Part shown: piece after piece, positions 14,479-21,272 of the stretch | Numbering within the stretch: the stretch's first letter is position 1 | Layout of the letters: each line of letters opens with the position of its first letter | IMG/VR virus record: IMGVR_UViG_3300037140_000192 | Span: 1-56,996 of that record | Length of the DNA stretch: 56,996 nucleotides | Strand: one strand, 5' to 3' | Source: a virus | The notes under the pieces: generated by a model | The model's database searches: none | What the model saw: the letters and a program-made list of their open reading frames with translations, nothing else | Told to the model about the DNA's origin: nothing | Position numbers and translations under genes: made by a program

Positions 14479-15180
14479 ATGGCAATTAAAAAGAGTACAA
14501 TATCTGCAATCGAGACGGAATTGCGCGAGGTCACGGGTCTAAAGCCCGGCGCAAAGGAAAAGCGTCAAGCCTTTCTGAAGAAGCTGGCGGCCAAGGTCAA
14601 TGACATGTCCGATGAGGACAAGGACAAGACCTACGACGGTCTGACCGGCCTAGCGCAGGACTGGATCAATGCCGCTAACGCAGCCATGAAGAAGGATCAG
14701 GATTACCCTGACTTCGATTGGCAAGACCCGGTCGATACTGAGAAACCGAATGTTATTACTGAAGATGTTGTCTTTGGTGAAGAAAGCGAACCTGAAATGC
14801 CTGCCAAGAAAACCGCCAAGAAGGCTGCGGTGAAGAAAGTCGCCGCCCCCAAGAAAGCCAAGGTACCAGTTGTCAAGGCCGCCAAGGTCGCCAAGGTCGC
14901 TAAGCCCAAAACTAATGGTGCTGCGAAGAAAGCATCCAACGGGAAGTCGGCCAGCTACGAGACTGGGACTAAATCGGTGTCGGCCCCTTGGAAGGCGATC
15001 TTCAAGGCCATTGCCAAGAAGGGCGATGCCGGGATGCCGGTCGCCGGCATTGCTGCCGAGTGCGAAAAGAATGATGTCAAGCTGCATTACGCGCGCTTTT
15101 GCCGGGCTGGTTATCTGGCGCGGGCCGAGCGCGGTCATTACAAGATCACGGCGTCCGGGAAAAAAGCCGCCGACATCTAA
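14479..15180 (+). CDS. histone H1-like Lys/Ala-rich DNA-binding protein
   Basis: 233 residues in three parts: an acidic helical N-terminus (to ~100), a low-complexity Lys/Ala/Pro/Val region (~110-155, many KKA/AAK/PKKAK units) like bacterial H1/AlgP-type tails, and a C-terminal ~65-residue winged-helix-like domain (PWKAIFKAIAKKGDAGMPV, ending ARAERGHYKITASGKK). It probably binds or compacts DNA, or modulates transcription. It has the strongest ribosome site seen (AGGAGGT) and is a mono-cistronic unit with a terminator directly downstream, consistent with high expression. Confidence 0.7.
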   Translation: MAIKKSTISAIETELREVTGLKPGAKEKRQAFLKKLAAKVNDMSDEDKDKTYDGLTGLAQDWINAANAAMKKDQDYPDFDWQDPVDTEKPNVITEDVVFGEESEPEMPAKKTAKKAAVKKVAAPKKAKVPVVKAAKVAKVAKPKTNGAAKKASNGKSASYETGTKSVSAPWKAIFKAIAKKGDAGMPVAGIAAECEKNDVKLHYARFCRAGYLARAERGHYKITASGKKAADI

Positions 15181-15201
15181 ACCTATTACTCCTCTACCTT
15201 G

Positions 15202-15242
15202 GGCTCGCTGGGTATGTCTTATCTAGCGAGCCTTTTCTTTTT
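15202..15242 (+). terminator. rho-independent terminator
   Basis: A perfect 8-bp stem GGCTCGCT (15202-15209) / AGCGAGCC (15225-15232) with a 15-nt loop is followed immediately by TTTTCTTTTT (15233-15242). It lies 21 bases after the H1-like gene's stop. Confidence 0.9.
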
Positions 15243-15252
15243 GAGGGTACCT

Positions 15253-16272
15253 ATGAAATTTGACCGCCGTGAATTATTCACCGCTCTTAAAAACTGCAAA
15301 CCCGCTCTCGCGGACAAAAACCCCTTAACGCAACTGTTGTGTTACTACTTCACAGGGGAATCGCTCTTCGCCTACAATAATATCATCGGAATAGACGTGC
15401 CGCTGGAGACTGACTTTAAGGGTGGCGTCCAGGGCGCGTTGCTTTACGGCATGGTCAGCAATTCCCTCGCCAAGCAGGCTGAGATCACTTTGGATGGTAA
15501 CGACTTCCTTTTGAAGCTGGGTGGATCGAAAGCCAAGTTTCCGTCTCTGCCACCCGATAGTGCGGTCTGGGAATTCCCACAGCTACCCAAAAAACACATC
15601 AAGTTGGATCAAAAGCTGTTGGATGCGATCCAACATGTCCTGATCAGCGCCACGGATGAAACCGGGGTCAGCTTCATTAGTGAAAAGGACCGCTTGCGAT
15701 TGTACTCCACCAACGACCGCAGCTTGGCCTGGTCGGTGGTTAACGGCACCGATCTGCCGAAGGTGCGGATGGAAGTGCCGCCCGCCTTTTGCCAACAGGT
15801 GCTTGAGCTTTGCGCTGCTGGCGGTAAGTTGTACCTTGAGGAAGATGCGGTCATGGCCGTAGCCGAGAACGGCACCGCCATATTTTCCCGCCTGATCCAT
15901 AGCGAAAAGCCGCTTGATTATGATAGTGCCTTAGCAAATGTCCTGCCGGAAAATTACCATAAAAAGGTCACCGAAATCCCCGGACGCTTGGCCTTGGCGT
16001 ATGACCGTGTGCTGGTGCTTTGTGGCGTTTTGCCGATAGGGGTTAAGCATACCGTGGCTGATGCGATGCTTTCTCTTGAGCTGGATACCAATGCCGGCGA
16101 GTTGCGAGAAAAGGTGCCGCTGGAAGGCGCGAGCTATAAAGCCGAATCAGCGTTTGATGTGGCGCTGGTCAAGAAGGGTCTTTCCAAAATGGACAAGATT
16201 TTGTTTACCGATAACTGCGTCATCATGACGATGGGTAACCATTCGGGGTTTGTTGTCAGCGGAATGGTGTAG
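15253..16272 (+). CDS. sliding-clamp-like protein (DNA polymerase III beta type)
   Basis: 339 residues. The opening MKFDRRELFTALKNCKPAL matches the usual start of beta-clamp domain 1, and the end (CVIMTMGNHSGFVVSGMV) resembles the clamp's terminal strand. The overall length is close to the ~360-residue family, and duplicated alpha/beta segments are visible. It would encircle DNA as a processivity factor for the PolA-type polymerase downstream and be loaded by the clamp loader at 21269. ATG at 15253 is chosen because the longer frame runs into the terminator. The beta-clamp call is by pattern and gene context; a PCNA-like clamp is less likely. Confidence 0.65.
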   Translation: MKFDRRELFTALKNCKPALADKNPLTQLLCYYFTGESLFAYNNIIGIDVPLETDFKGGVQGALLYGMVSNSLAKQAEITLDGNDFLLKLGGSKAKFPSLPPDSAVWEFPQLPKKHIKLDQKLLDAIQHVLISATDETGVSFISEKDRLRLYSTNDRSLAWSVVNGTDLPKVRMEVPPAFCQQVLELCAAGGKLYLEEDAVMAVAENGTAIFSRLIHSEKPLDYDSALANVLPENYHKKVTEIPGRLALAYDRVLVLCGVLPIGVKHTVADAMLSLELDTNAGELREKVPLEGASYKAESAFDVALVKKGLSKMDKILFTDNCVIMTMGNHSGFVVSGMV

Positions 16273-16273
16273 C

Positions 16274-16615
16274 GTGGAAATTAGAACACAGGGGGATTGG
16301 TGGGCGGCTGTTGATTCGCATTGGTCTAATATCCTTGATATTTTTGATCGATGTGGCGCCCCAATGAGTCGAGGTCCTGAAGGCTTGTGGTGGTCTGATG
16401 GTATTGGATTAGAGCCTGTAATTCACGAAAAGACAATGATCCGCACTCTTGAGGACGCCAAGGCAGAAAAGGATCACGAAACCTTGCATTCGTTTTTTGA
16501 GAAGGCGTGGATGGCCGCCCCCGATAGCTCTTATATTCACGGGTGGCCTTCGTGGGGAATGCTGTGTGATTTGTGTAGCGAGTATTGGGTGTTTCAACCT
16601 GAAGAAGTAAAATAA
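16274..16615 (+). CDS. hypothetical protein (113 aa)
   Basis: GTG at 16274, immediately after the clamp-like gene's stop. Trp-rich soluble protein (QGDWWAAVDSHWSNIL, GLWWSDGIGLEPV, HGWPSWGMLCDLCSEYW), with a C-x2-C near the end. No family recognised. No strong ribosome site is visible; translational coupling to the upstream gene is likely. Confidence 0.6.
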   Translation: MEIRTQGDWWAAVDSHWSNILDIFDRCGAPMSRGPEGLWWSDGIGLEPVIHEKTMIRTLEDAKAEKDHETLHSFFEKAWMAAPDSSYIHGWPSWGMLCDLCSEYWVFQPEEVK

Positions 16616-16621
16616 CATCAC

Positions 16622-17341
16622 ATGGGATTCTTTGGGGCGCAGACTCTCGCCAAGGCACAAGGCGAGGCCGGATCAAATGACCTTTATCATCGCCCTGAAA
16701 TATGGAAGCCCGTTCCTGGGTCTGATGGGCTATGTGCGAGTAATAATGGACGTACAAAACGGGCATCGTTTATGTCTTCTGATGGGCGCGTGTGGGCTGA
16801 ATCTATAGTAGAACATTCAGGAAAAGTTAGAGCTTATGCAAAGATTGGCAAAGATAAACAGATTGCTGTGGCTGCTGTTGTTTTGCTGGCGTTTAGGGGA
16901 CCACCACCAACTAAATATGGATCAGGAAAAGGATGCAGTCTTGCTCGTCATTTGGATGATGATTGTACAAATAATTATTTGGAAAATCTTGCGTGGGGAA
17001 CAAAAGGAGACAATATTCGTGATGCACATAGAAATGGTAGAAAAATATGGGTAGGTGGAAAACCATTGTCTAAAGTGCATAAGAAAAAAATATCTATAGC
17101 TTTGCGCGGCAAACCCCACACTGCCGAGCATAATCGAAAAGTCGGTGATTCACTTAGGGGTAGTAAAAGTAGTTCGTCAAAACTTACTGAAGATGATGTT
17201 CGTTTTATTATTGAGAACTATAAACCGTATCATCAAGAATTTGGCGGGGGAGCGTTAGCAAAAAGGTTTGGGGTTGGTAAAGCAACCATAAGCCTTATCT
17301 GTTCTGGTCAGACGTGGAAGCATGTTTGTAGGGGTAAATAG
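16622..17341 (+). CDS. HNH homing endonuclease fused to a copy of the DNA polymerase N-terminus
   Basis: 239 residues. Residues 1-24 (MGFFGAQTLAKAQGEAGS and on to DLYHR) are 19/24 identical to the start of the polymerase encoded next door. Then come a NUMOD4-like domain (EIWKPVPGSDGLCASNNGRT), an HNH nuclease (LARHLDDDCTNNYLENLAWG), a basic NUMOD3-type segment (KVHKKKISIALRGK) and a C-terminal helix-turn-helix (GALAKRFGVGKATISLICSG). This is the layout of phage HNH homing endonucleases of the I-HmuI kind. A/T-rich codons mark it as foreign. It appears to have captured the ancestral ATG start of the polymerase. Confidence 0.85.
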   Translation: MGFFGAQTLAKAQGEAGSNDLYHRPEIWKPVPGSDGLCASNNGRTKRASFMSSDGRVWAESIVEHSGKVRAYAKIGKDKQIAVAAVVLLAFRGPPPTKYGSGKGCSLARHLDDDCTNNYLENLAWGTKGDNIRDAHRNGRKIWVGGKPLSKVHKKKISIALRGKPHTAEHNRKVGDSLRGSKSSSSKLTEDDVRFIIENYKPYHQEFGGGALAKRFGVGKATISLICSGQTWKHVCRGK

Positions 17342-17343
17342 GT

Positions 17344-19908
17344 TTGGGGTTTTTTGGGGCACAGACGTTAGCAAAAGCCAGCGGTGATTCTGGGTCTGTT
17401 GATTTGTATCGCAGGTTGGGTTGCCGTGGATGCCCGCTGAATACAGCCGACCTTGACCACCCCAAGATGAAAGCGTCGGGCGATAAGCAGCCTGACATCT
17501 ACATATTGGGGGAAGCCCCTACCGCCGAGGATGATAAACAGGGCGAGCATTTTGCCGGCACATCGGGCCAGCTTTTGCTCAAACAGATTCCTAAGAAGTG
17601 GCGCGACCGAATACGCTTTAACAATGTCATCAATTGTAGAACGCCAGCCGGACGTGATCCTGAACCTATCGAGAGAGAGTGTTGCAGACCGCGTGTTGAA
17701 AAAGACATCATTGTTGCTCAGCCCCTAGCGATCTTCGGTATGGGGAATGTGCCCCTACATTGGGCGCTCCAACAGAATGGTATTGTCAAATGGCGTGGCA
17801 GGAAAATACCCGTCAAGATAGGTAACCACGTCTGCTGGTATTTCCCCATGCTGGACCCCACCTTTGTGGCCCGCTCAGCCCGCCGCAGCGGGGAATCCAA
17901 GGAGGAGCATGTTTTCCGCCTTGACCTGCGCCGGGCCTTTGCTGAGATCAACGATCTGCCCCCGCCCCCTTTCCATAGCCGGGAAAAGGCGTTCACGGGC
18001 CTCACAAGCGTCGACTGGTGCGATCCACGGGCGGCAGGGGACATTGTCCGCTTTCTGGAAAAGGCCGCCAGCGAGCCTGAATCCGGGCTTGACTATGAAA
18101 CCAGTCATTTGCGCCCTTACCGCCCCGAAACCAAAATCCTGTCCATTGGGATTGCAATCAAAGGTAAGGCGATTGCCTTCCCCTACGACCACCCAGAAGC
18201 CAAATGGAGTAAGCCGGCCAAGGAAATGATCCGGCAGGCTTTCCTCGCGTACCTGAAAGCCCCTGTCCGCAAGATAGCCCACAATTTGGCATTCGAGATG
18301 GAATGGACGGCGGTCAAATTTGGTAAGGAATTGTTGCGCGGTACCCAATGGGGTGACTCGATGGTCCAAGCCTATACCCTGGACGAAAGGGTGGGTGGTA
18401 AGCCGGATCAAGAGCAGGCATCAAAGGATACGAGTTGCCTTGGGTTGGGTTTCATCACACTCAACCGCTTTGGTATTAACATCAAGACGCTGTCTAATGT
18501 CGATACTAAAAACATGGAAAGCGAACCGCTGGAAGCGATCCTACCCTACAACGCGGTGGACGCCAAATACTGTCTCGAGCTGTTTTGGAACCAGGCCGAG
18601 GAATTGGAGCTGGATGGACTGACTAAACTATACCAGCGCCGCATTCGTCGTATTCCTACGCTTGTCCTAACACAAATCAAGGGGATGCCGGTCGACTTTG
18701 AGCAGGCCGACCGCCTCGATGACAAATTGAGCACGGCCATTGCCAAGGCGACAAAGGCCATCGCGACCGATCCGGATGTGGCAGCCTTCCGTAAGAAATA
18801 CAAAAAGGACTTTAAGCCCGGATCGGATACCGACTGTGTCAAGATGTTCCGCGATATTGTGGGGTCGGATGCTGGCAAGAGCGAAGGCTACAACGGCGGC
18901 GAGGCCAGCTATTCCGTAACCAAATCCGTGCTGGAAAAGATCGACGCCCCGATTGCCAAAAAGGTGTTGGACTGGCGCGCGCCGTCCAAGCTGGCGTCAA
19001 CTTATGTATGGCCCAAGGGTCACAAATACGTTTACCCTGATGGAAAGCTGCATCCGATATTGAATGGATTCAGTACGGTTACAGGTCGGTCGAGTTCAGA
19101 GGACCCAAATTCACAAAATCTGCCCAAGAGAACTGATGATGGAAAAGAAATCCGTCGTCAGATCGCCGCCCCTGAGGGCCATCTGCTTTGCTCCGTGGAT
19201 TACGGGCAGATTGAGGGTCGTTGTATAGCGATGGAGTCACAGGACAAAGTTTACGCTAAAATGCTCTGGGAAGATTATGACGTGCACATGGATTGGGCCG
19301 AGCAGATTGCTTACGAATTTCCTGTTGTTGTTGGGGGTAAGAAATACATAAAAGACAAAGGCGTCATGAAGGGTTTTCGCCAGACGGTTAAGGGTGGGTG
19401 GGTTTTCGCCCTGTTCTTTGGCGCGCAGCAATCGACCGCCGAAAGACAAGTGGGTTTGCCTGAGGGATCTCTGGGTAGGCTTTACAAGGAATTTTGGAAG
19501 ACCTTTTCAGGGGTCAAGGAATGGCAGGAACGCATCATCGCTGACTTCAAGGAGCAGGGGTATGTTGAGAATGCAATGGGAATACGACGCCGCGCCCCAA
19601 TCTCACCGAACCAGCTTATCAATGCCCCTATCCAAAATCTAGCGAGTGAAATTGTGATCGACGGAATGAACGCACTTTCGGAAAAGGAAGACTGGTATTT
19701 CCAGCCCATTTGTAATATCCATGATGATCTTACCAGTATCTTTCCAGTTAAGGGTTTTGATGATTATGCCGAGGAAAAGATTGATACCTTGCTGACTAAG
19801 ACCTACCCGTTCCTGAATGTGCCGCTGGTGGTGGAAATGTCCATCGGTCCTAATCTCTGTGATATGGACGAGATTGGTAAGTACGCATCTAACACGTGGA
19901 AAAAATAA
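17344..19908 (+). CDS. family A DNA polymerase with N-terminal UDG-like domain
   Basis: 854 residues in three domains. Residues 1-200 resemble a family 4 uracil-DNA glycosylase: C27/C30 and C98/C114 (spacing of the 4Fe-4S ligands), GEAPTAEDDKQGEHFAGTSG motif 1; the usual HP of motif 2 appears as DP (MLDPTF), so catalysis is doubtful. Residues ~245-420 form the 3'-5' exonuclease (LDYET, AHNLAFE, YNAVDAK). The palm/fingers follow: motif A VDYGQIEGR, motif B around RQTVKGGWVFALFFG, motif C IHDD. The start is an unusual TTG, because the adjacent HNH gene carries the ATG copy. It should be the replicative polymerase. Confidence 0.88.
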   Translation: MGFFGAQTLAKASGDSGSVDLYRRLGCRGCPLNTADLDHPKMKASGDKQPDIYILGEAPTAEDDKQGEHFAGTSGQLLLKQIPKKWRDRIRFNNVINCRTPAGRDPEPIERECCRPRVEKDIIVAQPLAIFGMGNVPLHWALQQNGIVKWRGRKIPVKIGNHVCWYFPMLDPTFVARSARRSGESKEEHVFRLDLRRAFAEINDLPPPPFHSREKAFTGLTSVDWCDPRAAGDIVRFLEKAASEPESGLDYETSHLRPYRPETKILSIGIAIKGKAIAFPYDHPEAKWSKPAKEMIRQAFLAYLKAPVRKIAHNLAFEMEWTAVKFGKELLRGTQWGDSMVQAYTLDERVGGKPDQEQASKDTSCLGLGFITLNRFGINIKTLSNVDTKNMESEPLEAILPYNAVDAKYCLELFWNQAEELELDGLTKLYQRRIRRIPTLVLTQIKGMPVDFEQADRLDDKLSTAIAKATKAIATDPDVAAFRKKYKKDFKPGSDTDCVKMFRDIVGSDAGKSEGYNGGEASYSVTKSVLEKIDAPIAKKVLDWRAPSKLASTYVWPKGHKYVYPDGKLHPILNGFSTVTGRSSSEDPNSQNLPKRTDDGKEIRRQIAAPEGHLLCSVDYGQIEGRCIAMESQDKVYAKMLWEDYDVHMDWAEQIAYEFPVVVGGKKYIKDKGVMKGFRQTVKGGWVFALFFGAQQSTAERQVGLPEGSLGRLYKEFWKTFSGVKEWQERIIADFKEQGYVENAMGIRRRAPISPNQLINAPIQNLASEIVIDGMNALSEKEDWYFQPICNIHDDLTSIFPVKGFDDYAEEKIDTLLTKTYPFLNVPLVVEMSIGPNLCDMDEIGKYASNTWKK

Positions 19909-19909
19909 G

Positions 19910-20947
19910 ATGGCAAAATACAAAAGTCTCTTCGAGAAGGACGCCGTGTTTGAAACCCACGGGGGTGGACTCGTCGATAAATTTGGGATACCGCCGTTTT
20001 CAGTGCTGGATGCGCGGCAGGGTGAATGGCAAGATCGGAAGGCTGCGTGGTTATCCTTGGGGATGGATCGGGTGCTGGGTCGGGCGGAGAATCTTTTACG
20101 ATTCAGTGCCGCTGCCAAAGACCCTCGTTATTTCAAGGAAAAGGTGGATCAGCAAAATCGCGATAAGGCGCGAGGTGGGAACGGGAAGGCTAAGGGTAGC
20201 GCCGAAGGCGCTACCCTTAGGGATGATCCGGTATCCCGAAAGATAAACACTTCTGGCCAAACAGGCACGTCGTCGTTTGACCCCGTGCTTTGCGAGCTGA
20301 TGTATAAATGGTTTGTGCCGAAGGGTGGGTTTGTTTTTGACCCGTTTGTGGGTGGTTGCTGTGCCGGTATTGTGGCATCTAAGTTGGGTTACAAATACTT
20401 GGGAACGGATATCCGACCCGAGCAGGTCGAGGCAAACAACGAACAGGCTCAAAGGATTTGTAAAACCAATACTCCCAAATACGTGGTTTGCGATGCGCGA
20501 AGTTCAGCAAAGGTTGTAAAGCCTGAATCATTGGACTGTATTTACAGTTGTCCTCCGTACGTTGATCTCGAACAATATAGTAATGATCCACAAGATATCT
20601 CCACGTTGAAATGGGACAAGTTTGAGCCCGAGTATTCTGGCATCATAGAAAGTGTCGTTACTCGATTGAAACTAAACCGCTTTGCTATTTTTGTAGTTGG
20701 GGAAGTCAGGGGCAAGGATGGTAATTGTGTGGGGTTTGTTCCTGGGACGATAAATGCTTTCCAACGCGCCGGGCTGCATCTTTACAACGATGCAATCCGT
20801 TTGACGATGTTGGGCAGCCTTAGTATCCGGGCCGGTCGTCCTTTTAACGCCACGCGCAAGCTAGGTCGAACTCATCAGCACGTACTCATATTTCTTAAAG
20901 GGTCCGCTGATAAAGCTGTCGCGGCAATAAAGGAAAGCGGTAATTGA
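19910..20947 (+). CDS. DNA methyltransferase (N4/N6 class)
   Basis: 345 residues. VFDPFVGGCCAGIVASKLG (AdoMet motif I), YLGTDIRPEQVEANN (motif II) and IYSCPPYVDLEQYS (the catalytic PPY motif in SCPPY form) identify an amino-methyltransferase that modifies adenine or cytosine exocyclic nitrogens. The opening segment FGIPPFSVLDARQGEWQDRK is typical of phage methylases of this group. Probably protects phage DNA against host restriction. ATG at 19910 follows the polymerase stop by one base. The coding region contains a perfect hairpin (20190-20220) within a Gly/Lys-rich linker. Confidence 0.82.
   Translation: MAKYKSLFEKDAVFETHGGGLVDKFGIPPFSVLDARQGEWQDRKAAWLSLGMDRVLGRAENLLRFSAAAKDPRYFKEKVDQQNRDKARGGNGKAKGSAEGATLRDDPVSRKINTSGQTGTSSFDPVLCELMYKWFVPKGGFVFDPFVGGCCAGIVASKLGYKYLGTDIRPEQVEANNEQAQRICKTNTPKYVVCDARSSAKVVKPESLDCIYSCPPYVDLEQYSNDPQDISTLKWDKFEPEYSGIIESVVTRLKLNRFAIFVVGEVRGKDGNCVGFVPGTINAFQRAGLHLYNDAIRLTMLGSLSIRAGRPFNATRKLGRTHQHVLIFLKGSADKAVAAIKESGN
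20190..20220. repeat. perfect 14-bp inverted repeat inside the methyltransferase gene
   Basis: CTAAGGGTAGCGCC (20190-20203) and GGCGCTACCCTTAG (20207-20220) are exact reverse complements around the triloop GAA. The element encodes part of a linker (KAKGSAEGATLRD) between conserved segments, so an inserted palindromic element would be tolerated there. The core GGTAGCGC recurs three times at 31866-31958. Confidence 0.85.
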
Positions 20948-20948
20948 T

Positions 20949-21272
20949 ATGAGATTGGTGATTGTGGAAAGCCCATACGCCGGAGATGTTGAGGCTAATC
21001 TAAAATATGCGCGGTCGGCCCTGTGTGATTGCTTGTTAAAGGGCGAAGCTCCGTTCGCATCTCATTTGCTTTACACCCAGCCAGGTATCCTGCGCGATGA
21101 AGTAATTGAAGAGCGCCAATGGGGTATTGATGCCGGTTTGGCTTGGGGCGCTGTTGCCGCTGCTACGGTAGTTTATACGGATCGTGGAATATCGCGGGGT
21201 ATGGAGTACGGAATAGCTGCTGCAAAAGTTGCGGGGCGTCCCATTGAATACAGGACCTTGAGGCATACATGA
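20949..21272 (+). CDS. DUF4406/DUF7768-like nucleoside-processing-fold protein
   Basis: 107 residues. The pattern VIVESPYAGDVEANLKYARS, APFASHLLYTQPGIL, and TDRGISRGMEYGIAAAK is that of small phage proteins with a nucleoside 2-deoxyribosyltransferase-like fold. Exact activity unknown; a role in nucleotide metabolism is inferred from fold only. The stop overlaps the clamp-loader start by 4 bp. Confidence 0.65.
   Translation: MRLVIVESPYAGDVEANLKYARSALCDCLLKGEAPFASHLLYTQPGILRDEVIEERQWGIDAGLAWGAVAAATVVYTDRGISRGMEYGIAAAKVAGRPIEYRTLRHT

Noticed and set aside
14820-14935. Tandem DNA repeats in the H1-like gene
   Set aside because: The Lys/Ala repetition is at the protein level with varied codons; it is not a DNA repeat array or CRISPR.
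16622-17343. Group I intron in the polymerase gene carrying the HNH ORF
   Set aside because: The polymerase N-terminus is present twice, so splicing would duplicate it, and I could not identify a P7/GACTA-like core. A free-standing endonuclease insertion explains the data better.
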